From an uncultured Pelagibacteraceae bacterium (lineage in GTDB: Bacteria > Pseudomonadota > Alphaproteobacteria > Pelagibacterales > Pelagibacteraceae): 64,000 bases of DNA. The position numbers and the translations under genes were made by a program. Of the stretch, positions 26,312-34,509 are shown piece after piece. The stretch's first letter is position 1. Each line of letters opens with the position of its first letter. The stretch lies in assembly GCA_902555435.1 (NCBI GenBank), contig CACDRL010000001.1:129758-193757 (forward strand). The letters run 5' to 3'. Under the pieces are notes generated by a model. That model had not been told where the DNA came from. It was given only the letters and a program-made list of their open reading frames with translations, and did not search any database.

Positions 26312-27138
26312 TTGATGTAAAATTATTATCAGGAGCATTGGGTGCAGAAATAAATGGAATTAATTTAACCGATGTTTCAGATGAAAATTTTAAAAAAATA
26401 AACAACCTTTTGTTAGAACACAAAGTAATCTTCTTTAGAGATCAACCTTTAACAACAAAACAACATATAGCTTTAGCTGCTAAGTTTGGTCCATTAGAAA
26501 CACATGCATATGTTAAAGGTAGAAGTGAATTTCCTGAAATTGTAAGAATAATTAAAAAGCCTGATGAAAAAACACAATGGGGTGAAGGTTGGCATTCAGA
26601 TGTTAGTTACAATAAAAAACCCACAAAGGCTGTTGTTTTAAAATCAATTAAAATTCCACCAGTTGGAGGTGATACTGTTTTTTCAAATATGGAACTTGCA
26701 TGGGAAACATTGGATGAAGAAATAAAAAATAAGATCAAAAATAAAAAAGCGGTTCATTCCTCACTAGGAGGAGGATTTTTTCTTGATAAATATAAAGGAA
26801 TGGAGAGCAATGGAAATATGGATGAATATTCAAACAATCATCCAATTTTAAGAACTCATCCAGAAACAGGTAAAAAAATTCTTTTTGTAAACTGGACTTA
26901 CACAAAAGAAATTGTTGGTATGGACAAAGAGGAAAGTAATGAAATATTAAATTATTTGTTCGAACATCAGGCAAGATTAGATCTTACTTGCAGATTTAAA
27001 TGGACAGAAAACGCAATTGCGATATGGGACAATAGAAGTGTTCAACACTATGCGATTGCTGATTTTTATCCAAATAAAGGACTTGGTTTTGAAAGAATAA
27101 TGGACCGTATTGCTATTGAAGGGGATTATCCACAATAA
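26308..27138 (+). CDS. TauD/TfdA-family Fe(II)/2-oxoglutarate oxygenase
   Basis: Hydroxylase of 276 residues. The iron triad is H96 and D98 (GWHSDVSY) and H247 (SVQHYAIAD), with R263 as the 2-oxoglutarate anchor (FERIMDR). The N-terminal LGAEINGINL opening is typical of TauD/TfdA. Substrates in the family include taurine, alkylsulfates and aryloxyacetates. It is translationally coupled to the betainyl-CoA thioesterase and three bases from an HD oxygenase of the PhnZ/TmpB kind. It could therefore supply the hydroxylated substrate that such an HD oxygenase cleaves. That role is an inference; PhnY and TmpA belong to other branches. Confidence 0.85.
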   Translation: MIDVKLLSGALGAEINGINLTDVSDENFKKINNLLLEHKVIFFRDQPLTTKQHIALAAKFGPLETHAYVKGRSEFPEIVRIIKKPDEKTQWGEGWHSDVSYNKKPTKAVVLKSIKIPPVGGDTVFSNMELAWETLDEEIKNKIKNKKAVHSSLGGGFFLDKYKGMESNGNMDEYSNNHPILRTHPETGKKILFVNWTYTKEIVGMDKEESNEILNYLFEHQARLDLTCRFKWTENAIAIWDNRSVQHYAIADFYPNKGLGFERIMDRIAIEGDYPQ

Positions 27139-27141
27139 TAA

Positions 27142-27678
27142 ATGAAGATAATTTATAAAATCATTTCAAATTTTATAAATAATAAATCTTTATATATAGG
27201 TGAAAAAGTAACAATGTCTGAGCACATGATACAATCAGCTATGCTAGCTGAAAAAGCAAAGTGTGATGATGATTTAATTTGTGCTTGTTTACTTCATGAC
27301 TATGGGCATTTTCTTTTAGAAGATCCTGATGAATTAGTTAAAAATAAATTAGATGGAGAGCATGAAAACATTGGATATCAATATCTTAAAAAGTTTTTTG
27401 GACAAAAAATTGTTGAGCCAATCAAATACCATGTATTAGCCAAACGTTATTTAGCTAGAGACAAAAAATATTTTAATTTTTTATCAGATGCGTCAAAAAT
27501 AAGCTTAAAGTTACAAGGAGGCGTTTTAAATGATAAAGAAAGTAAAAAGTTTGAGAATAAATCTTACTTTAAGCCATCAATTCTTCTTCGAAAATTTGAT
27601 GAAGCTGCTAAAAGAACCGATATTAAAATGAAATCTATTCATGACTATGAAAAGTTGTTAAGTTCCAAACTTATATGA
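27142..27678 (+). CDS. HD-domain oxygenase, PhnZ/TmpB-like
   Basis: HD-fold protein of 178 residues. It keeps the mixed-valent diiron site pattern of PhnZ: Y18, E21, H28, H52-D53, H56, H74, H97, K101 and a late Asp (D153, in RKFDEAAK). The spacing Y-E-H-HD-H-H is the same as I recall for PhnZ (24, 27, 34, 58-59, 62, 80). PhnZ and TmpB cleave the C-P bond of 1-hydroxyphosphonates to a carboxylic acid and phosphate; TmpB makes glycine betaine. The neighbours all deal with quaternary amines, so a TmpB-like role fits. Simple HD phosphohydrolases lack the Tyr/Glu lid. Substrate is unproven. Confidence 0.75.
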   Translation: MKIIYKIISNFINNKSLYIGEKVTMSEHMIQSAMLAEKAKCDDDLICACLLHDYGHFLLEDPDELVKNKLDGEHENIGYQYLKKFFGQKIVEPIKYHVLAKRYLARDKKYFNFLSDASKISLKLQGGVLNDKESKKFENKSYFKPSILLRKFDEAAKRTDIKMKSIHDYEKLLSSKLI

Positions 27679-29255
27679 ATTTCGATTATTTAATTATTGG
27701 CGCTGGAAGTGCAGGCTGTGTACTTGCAAATCGATTAACAGAAAACAATCAAAACAATGTAGCAATATTTGAAGCTGGAAAACCCAGTGATATCTGGAAA
27801 GTCAACATGCCACTTGCAATTTTATATACGATGCATGATCCAAAATATAACTACAAATATTATTCAGAACCAGAACCCCATCTACATAATAGAAGATTAT
27901 TTTGTCCAAGAGGAAAAATGATTGGTGGATGTTCTGCTCATAATGGAATGGTATTTGTCAGAGGCAATCCAAATGATTATCAAAGATGGGCGTCTTTTGG
28001 ATTAGACGATTGGTCTTATGAAAAAGTTCTTCCCTATTTTAAAAAAATTGAAACTTGGTCAGAAGGAGAAAATGAATATCGAGGTGGTAATGGAATATTG
28101 CCAGTAAACCAATCAAAAAATAAAAATCCTTTATTTAAAGCATTTGTAGATTCAGCTGGAGAAGCTGGTTACAAAATAAATAACGACATGAATGGTAAGG
28201 AACAAGAAGGTTTTGGAATGTACGATGTCACTATTCATAAAGGCGAGAGAGCCAGTGTTTCAAAATATTATTTAAATCCTGCAAAAAAAAGAAAAAACCT
28301 TAAAGTATTTACCGAAGCTTATGTTGAGAGAATAATTTTTGATGGAAAAAAAGCTATTGGAATTGAAGTTAAAATTAAAGATAAAGTTGAAAAAATTTAT
28401 GCAAATAAAGAAGTAATTTTAAGTGGAGGTGCAATTAATTCACCTCAGTTACTTATGCTTTCAGGGATTGGCCCAAGTCAACACTTAAAAGATAAGGGAA
28501 TTAACGTTGTTCATAACTTAGAGGGTGTTGGAAAAAATCTACAAGATCATTTGGAAACGTATGTGCAGCAAGAATGTAAAACTAAAGATACCTTATATTC
28601 TTACGTTAATAAGTTAAATATGGTTAGAATTGGGATTCAATGGTTTTTAAATAGAAGTGGTCCTTGCTCTACCTCTTTCTTGGAAGCTGGAGGTTTTTGT
28701 AAATCATCACCAGAGAGAGAATATCCTAATATTCAATTTCATTTTTTTCCTGCTTTTGTTATTGATCATGGATTAGTTGATCCAGATAGGCATGGCTACC
28801 AATTGCATGCTAGCCCTAACCATCCAAAAAGTAGAGGCCATATAACTTTAAACAGCTCAAACCCTTATGATTATCCAAAAATTCAATTTAATTATCTTGA
28901 GCATGAAGATGATTTAAAGCAAACGATAGAATGTATTCATGTAGCTAGAAAAATTTTAGGACAAGATTCTTTGAAGCCTTTTGCAGGCAAAGAAATTGGA
29001 CCGGGAGAACATGCTCAAACGAATGAGGTATTTGAAGAATACATCAGATCTAAAGCTGAAACTGCTTACCATCCATCTTGTACTTTAAAAATGGGTGTAG
29101 ATAATATGGCTGTTGTTGATCAAAAACTAAAAGTTCATGGAGTTGAAAATCTAAGAGTAGTTGATGCGTCTGTAATGCCTGAAATTACAAGTGGAAACCT
29201 AAATGCTCCAACATTAATGATTGCTGAAAGAGCTTCAGAATTTATTTTAAATTAA
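27675..29255 (+). CDS. betA: GMC-family FAD oxidoreductase, choline dehydrogenase-like
   Basis: Flavoprotein of 526 residues, family length. FAD-binding GAGSAGCVLANRL is at the N-terminus, then the GMC signatures around GGCSAHNGMVFVRG and GAINSPQLLMLSGIG, and the C-terminal catalytic region with the active-site His in AETAYHPSCT and the GNLNAPTLMIAER ending. It is the last gene of the thioesterase-TauD-HD operon, with a four-base overlap. Oxidation of choline to betaine aldehyde fits the other glycine-betaine genes; other GMC alcohol oxidations cannot be excluded. Its gene converges on the ureohydrolase at 29258 with two bases between. Confidence 0.8.
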   Translation: MNFDYLIIGAGSAGCVLANRLTENNQNNVAIFEAGKPSDIWKVNMPLAILYTMHDPKYNYKYYSEPEPHLHNRRLFCPRGKMIGGCSAHNGMVFVRGNPNDYQRWASFGLDDWSYEKVLPYFKKIETWSEGENEYRGGNGILPVNQSKNKNPLFKAFVDSAGEAGYKINNDMNGKEQEGFGMYDVTIHKGERASVSKYYLNPAKKRKNLKVFTEAYVERIIFDGKKAIGIEVKIKDKVEKIYANKEVILSGGAINSPQLLMLSGIGPSQHLKDKGINVVHNLEGVGKNLQDHLETYVQQECKTKDTLYSYVNKLNMVRIGIQWFLNRSGPCSTSFLEAGGFCKSSPEREYPNIQFHFFPAFVIDHGLVDPDRHGYQLHASPNHPKSRGHITLNSSNPYDYPKIQFNYLEHEDDLKQTIECIHVARKILGQDSLKPFAGKEIGPGEHAQTNEVFEEYIRSKAETAYHPSCTLKMGVDNMAVVDQKLKVHGVENLRVVDASVMPEITSGNLNAPTLMIAERASEFILN

Positions 29256-29257
29256 AA

Positions 29258-30244
29258 TTACTTGTTACGATAAACTGAAATTAAACAAATAATTTCAAAC
29301 ATTATAGAAGCTGCAACCATTGCTGTAATTTGATTTGGACTATCTTTTGTCGGCATTAAACAAGCAACATCTCCACCAATTACATTTTTTCCTTTCAAGC
29401 ATTGAATTAGTTTTCGCGCTTCATCCATGTTAAATCCTTTATATGCAGGTTCTATATTTGCTACACCTGGAGCAACTGCTGGGTCTAAACAATCTAAATC
29501 AAAGGTAACGTAAATAGGATTGTCCCCTAATCTATCTAAAATCATTTTAACACATTTTTCATGGCCCCATTCTCTATATTCATCCATTGTAATTACTTGA
29601 TAACCAATATCATAGCTTGCTTGTAACCAATCTAATGTTCTTGGATTTCCTCTTATACCTATCTGAGTACTTGTATGCGGATCAACATTTCCTTGTTTAA
29701 CTAAATAAGAAGCCCAATGTGCTGCTGATTTTTTTGCACCCAAAAAATGATCTAATTTTTCAAAACAATCTGTATGGGCATCAAAATGAAGAAATGTAAT
29801 TTTTTTTCCTTTAGTTAATTTTGAATTTTTTTTAGCTAAGCTTTGAACAATTCCACCAGTTACTGAATGATCACCACCAATTGATACAACTGGCTTTTCG
29901 GCCTGTTCAATATGATCATAAAAAGCTGAAATTCTCTCTATACATTTTTCATTATCATTCGCTTCAGGAAAAGGAACGTCTCCCAAATCGTGAATTTTAT
30001 TTTCTTTCCAAGGATCAATTTTGTAATCAAAGTGAGATCGTCTCAACATTGCAGAAATATTTCTAACTGCTCTTGGACCTAAATGCTGATCTCTTTCGGT
30101 AGTTCCATTCCCAGTACTATGAGGAACGCCTACTAACGCTATATCACAATTTTTCGGGTCTGGATCATTTTTACATCTAAATAAAGTTGGTATACCCCAC
30201 CAATAAAGGGTTTCCATCATTATTTTATCTTCCTCAGAAATCAT
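29258..30244 (-). CDS. ureohydrolase (agmatinase/guanidino-acid hydrolase family)
   Basis: Manganese-dependent hydrolase of 328 residues that releases urea from a guanidino compound. All metal-ligand motifs of the arginase family are present: GGDHSVTGG, HFDAHTDC and FDLDCLDPAVAPG. The length and N-terminal RCKNDPDPKNCDIALVGVPH fit the agmatinase/guanidinobutyrase branch rather than arginase. Agmatine would give putrescine, guanidinobutyrate would give GABA. It stands alone on the minus strand between the betA-like gene and two divergent DMT transporters. The substrate is not decided. Confidence 0.85.
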   Translation of the reverse strand: MISEEDKIMMETLYWWGIPTLFRCKNDPDPKNCDIALVGVPHSTGNGTTERDQHLGPRAVRNISAMLRRSHFDYKIDPWKENKIHDLGDVPFPEANDNEKCIERISAFYDHIEQAEKPVVSIGGDHSVTGGIVQSLAKKNSKLTKGKKITFLHFDAHTDCFEKLDHFLGAKKSAAHWASYLVKQGNVDPHTSTQIGIRGNPRTLDWLQASYDIGYQVITMDEYREWGHEKCVKMILDRLGDNPIYVTFDLDCLDPAVAPGVANIEPAYKGFNMDEARKLIQCLKGKNVIGGDVACLMPTKDSPNQITAMVAASIMFEIICLISVYRNK

Positions 30245-30308
30245 GAATTAAATATTGCATAAATTTAATAAATTTAAAAACATATTCTTTTTTTGATATA
30301 TACCGACA

Positions 30309-31259
30309 ATGAGCACTCCAAACAATAATCCTAAAGGAATAGTTTACATATTAATAGCCATGATGGTTTTTTCTGTACAGGATGGAATTATGAAACATAT
30401 TTATAATTTTGTTTCACTCTATGAAATTTACTTAATTAGAACAGTGGTAAGTTTTGTGCTTATCTTAGCATTTTTAATAATTACAAAAAAACCAATAGTA
30501 TTTAAAAGCCAATATCCTTTTTTAACTTTTTTACGAGTAATACTTTTTTTCTTCGGTTTTAGTTCTTTTTATGTTTCTTTAACTGTATTACCGCTTGGTA
30601 CTGCAACCGCTTTATTTTTTGTTACTCCATTTTTAATTACAATATTTGCTCATTTTTTTTTAAAAGAAGAAATAGGAATAAGAAGATGGGCTGCTGTAGT
30701 AGTGGGATTTATTGGAGTTTATGTAACACTAAATCCTGATTTTAGTAATTTTAATTACTTAAGTTTACTGCCTATTTTGTGTGCGTTTTGTTATTCCTTA
30801 TCAATGATAATAATTAAAAAAACATCTGACAAAGATAGTGTGCACACGCAAACGTTTACATTTTATATTGGCGCAATGATACTTAGTATAATTTTTTATT
30901 TTATCATTGGTGATGGTCAATATAACAATTCAGATCATCCAGCTTCTCAATTTATATTTAGAGAATGGTTTGTTGATTTTAATGCTAATATTTTATTAAT
31001 GGTTGCAACTGGAATTACAGCTACTCTTGCTTTTCTTTTTTTATTTACTGCTTACAGCATTGCTTCTCCAGCTGTTGTTTCGCCTTTTGAATATTCAATA
31101 TTATTTTGGTCACCGCTTGTAGGATGGTTATTTTTTGAAGAGATACCTTCATTAAATACAGCAATTGGTATTTTAATAATAGTATCCAGTGGAATTTATA
31201 TTTTTGTTCGTGAAAAAGCACAAAACCAATCTTTAGCTACAGAAAAACCTCTTAGATAA
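30309..31259 (+). CDS. DMT-superfamily (EamA) transporter, tandem copy 1
   Basis: Ten-segment membrane protein of 316 residues with two EamA repeats. It shares many stretches with the next gene, for example FFLKEEIGIRRW versus FFLKEFIGIRRW and SQFIFREWF versus TQFIFREWF, so the two arose by tandem duplication. The stop is directly followed by the next gene's ATG. Both could form a dimer or export or import related metabolites; substrate unknown. It is divergent from the ureohydrolase across 64 bases. Confidence 0.85.
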   Translation: MSTPNNNPKGIVYILIAMMVFSVQDGIMKHIYNFVSLYEIYLIRTVVSFVLILAFLIITKKPIVFKSQYPFLTFLRVILFFFGFSSFYVSLTVLPLGTATALFFVTPFLITIFAHFFLKEEIGIRRWAAVVVGFIGVYVTLNPDFSNFNYLSLLPILCAFCYSLSMIIIKKTSDKDSVHTQTFTFYIGAMILSIIFYFIIGDGQYNNSDHPASQFIFREWFVDFNANILLMVATGITATLAFLFLFTAYSIASPAVVSPFEYSILFWSPLVGWLFFEEIPSLNTAIGILIIVSSGIYIFVREKAQNQSLATEKPLR

Positions 31260-32213
31260 ATGACAAAAGATAATAATTCTAAGGGTATTATTTTAATAAT
31301 CATCGCAATGACGTTATTTGCGATGCAAGACTCTTTAATTAAATTTATTTTTGAAAAAGCCTCTCTTTATGAGATTTTTTTTGGAAGATACTTTGTTGCT
31401 GCTGTTTTGCTTTTTAGTTACATAAAATTTAGAAAACAAAAAGTTTCATTAAAAACTTATTATCCTATTTTAACAATTGTTAGAGTGGTTCTTCACTTCT
31501 TAGCTTTTTCAGCTTTCTTTATTTCTCTTACTTACATGCCCTTAGCAACTGCAAATGCCTTATTTTTCTCTTGTCCTTTTTTTGTGTCTATTTTTGCTAA
31601 ATTTTTTTTGAAAGAATTTATTGGAATAAGAAGATGGTCAGCAATTGTATTTGGTTTCATAGGAGTTTTTATTGTACTTGATCCAAACTTTTCTGACTTT
31701 GAATACAAAAGTTTACTTCCAGTAGTATGTGCATTTTTTTATGCAGCATCCATGACAATAACAAAGTACACATCTGATAAAGATGATGTAAATACTCAAT
31801 TATTTTATTTTTATTTAATAGCTCTAATTTTATGTGGTCTTATTTATTTGTTTATGGGAAATGGACAATTAAATAACCCAGACTTTGATCCGACTACACA
31901 GTTTATTTTTAGAGAATGGTTTTCAAACATCGAATATACATGGAAATTTATCTTATTTTTTGGGTTCGTCGCCTCGATTGCCTTTCTCTGTATATTTTCT
32001 GCCTACATTGTAGCTTCACCTTCTGTAGTTTCTCTTTTTGAATATTCATTAATTATAATGTCAATGATACCTGGATATTTTTTATTTAATGAAATTCCAT
32101 CAAGTAGAACATTTTTTGGAGTTGCGTGTATTATAGCAGCTGGCATTTATATTTACCTTAGAGAAAAAGCTAGAGATCAATATATTGCAACAGAAACACC
32201 GGTAAGAAGATGA
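31260..32213 (+). CDS. DMT-superfamily (EamA) transporter, tandem copy 2
   Basis: Paralog of the preceding transporter, 317 residues, ten hydrophobic segments, same RREK-type polar C-terminal tail (YLREKARDQYIATE, versus FVREKAQNQSLATE in the first copy). Its ATG abuts the upstream stop with no spacer and its own stop overlaps the next gene by four bases, so the three genes 30309-33178 are one operon. A pair of linked EamA proteins beside an oxygenase suggests transport of the oxygenase substrate or product, but this is context only. Confidence 0.85.
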   Translation: MTKDNNSKGIILIIIAMTLFAMQDSLIKFIFEKASLYEIFFGRYFVAAVLLFSYIKFRKQKVSLKTYYPILTIVRVVLHFLAFSAFFISLTYMPLATANALFFSCPFFVSIFAKFFLKEFIGIRRWSAIVFGFIGVFIVLDPNFSDFEYKSLLPVVCAFFYAASMTITKYTSDKDDVNTQLFYFYLIALILCGLIYLFMGNGQLNNPDFDPTTQFIFREWFSNIEYTWKFILFFGFVASIAFLCIFSAYIVASPSVVSLFEYSLIIMSMIPGYFLFNEIPSSRTFFGVACIIAAGIYIYLREKARDQYIATETPVRR

Positions 32214-33178
32214 ACAAAAACTATATACCGACAATCAATATATCTTCACTAATTAAAAATAATTTTGAAACTCAAAGTGCTTTAAAAACAATTAAAGAAA
32301 TTGAAAAAGCTTGTGTAAATATAGGTTTTTTCCAAGTGACAGGACATGGACTTAACTTAAAAGAAATTAAAAATATATGTGATGTGGGAAATAAGTTTTT
32401 CAATTTACCAGAAATGAAAAAAAGAAAACTATCTCCAAAAAAGTGGAACAAAAAAAATAAAAATCTTTACAGAGGTTATTTTCCAAATGATGTGAATGGC
32501 AAAGAAGGTTTAGATATAGGAGATTTAAAAGTTACCAAGAAATATTCTTCAAAAATTAAAAACCAATATATTGAATATCTAGATCTAAATACATGTTTTA
32601 ACAAAACTTCTATAAGGGCCTTGAATAAATATTTTGAAAATATTTACAATTTAAGTGAAACTTTGTTTAAAAGTGTGATCAAATTAAACAAACTTAATCC
32701 AAATCTTTCAAGCAAGGCTTTTGCAAGATTTAAAACACTTAGCACCTTAAGATTTAATTTTTATCCAAATCAAACTACACCAGTAGAAATTTCTAAACAA
32801 GATGGTGTGGCGCTTGGATGTGAAACACATGTTGATAGTGGAATATTTACAGTTCTCTACCAAGATAAAAAAGGTGGTCTTCAAGTACAGAATAGAAAAA
32901 CAAAAAAATGGTATGATGTACCATTTAATAAAAAAGCTTTAGTAGTAAATACTGGTAGAGCTTTAGAGTTTTTAAGTAGAGGAAAATTTAAAGCTACAAA
33001 CCACAGGGTACTATGGAATAAAAGTAAGAGACTTTCTATTCCATTTTTCTTTGAACCCTCTTATGACTTTAAAATGAACAGATCTTTCCTTAATTCAAAA
33101 AAATATTCTAACACAGGTCAGATTTACGAAAAATTTCTAAATCAATCATTAAAAAAATTTATTGAATATCAACGTTAA
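32210..33178 (+). CDS. isopenicillin-N-synthase-like Fe(II)/2-oxoglutarate oxygenase
   Basis: Oxygenase of 322 residues of the IPNS/2OG-Fe(II) plant-type branch. The N-terminal DIOX_N-type segment reads IGFFQVTGHG (38-47). The iron triad is H207 and D209 (THVDSG) and H265 (ATNHRV), with the RxS 2-oxoglutarate motif R274-L-S276. It overlaps the second DMT gene by four bases. Members in bacteria modify amino acids, nucleobases or small acids; no assignment is possible. This is the third Fe(II)/2-oxoglutarate oxygenase in 14 kb. Confidence 0.83.
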   Translation: MNKNYIPTINISSLIKNNFETQSALKTIKEIEKACVNIGFFQVTGHGLNLKEIKNICDVGNKFFNLPEMKKRKLSPKKWNKKNKNLYRGYFPNDVNGKEGLDIGDLKVTKKYSSKIKNQYIEYLDLNTCFNKTSIRALNKYFENIYNLSETLFKSVIKLNKLNPNLSSKAFARFKTLSTLRFNFYPNQTTPVEISKQDGVALGCETHVDSGIFTVLYQDKKGGLQVQNRKTKKWYDVPFNKKALVVNTGRALEFLSRGKFKATNHRVLWNKSKRLSIPFFFEPSYDFKMNRSFLNSKKYSNTGQIYEKFLNQSLKKFIEYQR

Positions 33179-33234
33179 AATACTTTAAGTCGTTGAAAAT
33201 TTATAATTAACTTTTATAAAGAATTTATAATTTG

Positions 33235-34386
33235 ATGTCTAAAGTATTTGATTTATTTATAATTGGTGGCGGTATAAACGGCGTAGGTATTGCAAGAGAT
33301 GCTGCTGGGAGAGGTTTATCTGTATGTTTGGCAGATAAAGGAGAAATAGGTGGTGCAACTTCTTCTTGGTCTACAAAATTAATTCATGGTGGACTTCGTT
33401 ATTTAGAAAATTATGAATTTAAATTAGTAAGAGATTCACTTAAAGAAAGAGAAATCGTTTACAAAATTGCAAAACATATCTCAAGACCAATTCCATTTAT
33501 TATTCCACATACTGATAAAATTAGACCAGCCTGGTTAATTAAATTTGGTTTGTTTTTGTACGACAATTTAGGCGGAAAAACCAATATTCCAAAATCAAAA
33601 ACATTTGATCTTAATAAAAAATTTCCAAATATTCTAAAAGAAAAATACAAAACTGGTTTTCAATATTTTGATATTCAAATTGATGATAAAAAATTAACAA
33701 AACTAAATGCTCAAGATGCAAAAAGATACAAAGCCAAGATTTTAGAATATAACAAAGTTAAAAAAGCTGAAATTAATAATAATGAGTGGGTCATAAGTCT
33801 TCAAAATGGAAAAAAAATAAAATCAAAAGTTTTGATCAATGCATCTGGCCCATGGATAAATGAGACTTTAAATAAAAATATAAAAATAAAATCTAAAAAT
33901 AAAATAAGATTAGTTAAAGGAAGTCACATCATTACTAAGAAACTGTATAAAGAAGATGTTGCATTTACTTTTCAAAATACAGATAAAAGAATAATATTTG
34001 TAATTCCTTACAAAAAACATTTTTCATTAATTGGAACAACTGAAGTGGAAGTCAAATCCCCAGAAAATAATGGAATATCAAATCAAGAAATTCAATATTT
34101 AATTAAATCAGTAAATAATTATTTAAAAAAACAAATTAGCAAAAAAGATATAGTGGATACTTATTCAGGAATAAGGCCTCTAATAGAGGATTTTAAAGAG
34201 GCTTCAAAAGTTACTAGGGATTATGTTTTTGATTTACACATTGTGAAAAAATTACCTCTTTTAAATATTTATGGAGGAAAACTTACTACATATAGAAAGT
34301 TATCTGAAAAAGTCCTCATAGACCTTAAAAAGTTTTTACCCAAAACAAAAAAAGGCCCATGGACAGATAAAAAGAGACTTTTTTAG
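33235..34386 (+). CDS. glpD: glycerol-3-phosphate dehydrogenase (FAD), short form
   Basis: Membrane-associated flavoprotein that oxidises sn-glycerol-3-phosphate to dihydroxyacetone phosphate. The FAD loop GGGINGVGIARDAAGRG starts at about residue 11; STKLIHGGLRYLE, IRLVKGSHI and YGGKLTTYRKL are typical GlpD segments. At 383 residues it is about 120 shorter than classical GlpD: it ends at GPWTDKKRLF, where the C-terminal DAO_C domain would begin. The next 120 bases contain no open frame for that domain. I chose ATG 33235 over the TTG three bases upstream. With ugpB-A-E-E-C-Q at 12.8-18.7 kb it could use imported glycerol phosphate. Confidence 0.82.
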   Translation: MSKVFDLFIIGGGINGVGIARDAAGRGLSVCLADKGEIGGATSSWSTKLIHGGLRYLENYEFKLVRDSLKEREIVYKIAKHISRPIPFIIPHTDKIRPAWLIKFGLFLYDNLGGKTNIPKSKTFDLNKKFPNILKEKYKTGFQYFDIQIDDKKLTKLNAQDAKRYKAKILEYNKVKKAEINNNEWVISLQNGKKIKSKVLINASGPWINETLNKNIKIKSKNKIRLVKGSHIITKKLYKEDVAFTFQNTDKRIIFVIPYKKHFSLIGTTEVEVKSPENNGISNQEIQYLIKSVNNYLKKQISKKDIVDTYSGIRPLIEDFKEASKVTRDYVFDLHIVKKLPLLNIYGGKLTTYRKLSEKVLIDLKKFLPKTKKGPWTDKKRLF

Positions 34387-34509
34387 ATTTCCACTGCTAT
34401 AAAAAAGTGATATCGTTATTTAATAAAGCGATACATAACTCGTCGTTAAAATCAAAGATTTACGAAAGTGGGATCGGTCGTCTTTAAATTAACTTTTAAA
34501 GGAGGCTTT
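34387..34509 (+). promoter_or_regulatory. leader region of the monooxygenase operon
   Basis: A 123-base untranslated stretch before the LLM monooxygenase. It holds a TATCG/CGATA inverted repeat (about 34412-34434), an ACGA/TCGT pair enclosing a relatively GC-rich core (about 34463-34482) and a strong Shine-Dalgarno AAAGGAGG at 34498-34505. The Shine-Dalgarno fixes the gene start at ATG 34510 instead of the upstream in-frame codon at 34468. A structured RNA leader is possible but the pairing is weak. Confidence 0.35.

Noticed and set aside
30245..30308. A tRNA or small RNA in intergenic gaps
   Set aside because: No cloverleaf elements such as a GTTCGAATC-type T-loop were found in this or other gaps; the spacers are AT-rich and short.
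34412..34434. A riboswitch before the monooxygenase operon
   Set aside because: The pairing is short and interrupted and matches no class I recognise; kept only as an unassigned leader.
34468..34509. A longer start for the LLM monooxygenase giving 14 extra residues
   Set aside because: AAAGGAGG at 34498-34505 is ideally placed for ATG 34510, and the extra residues do not resemble the family's N-terminus.
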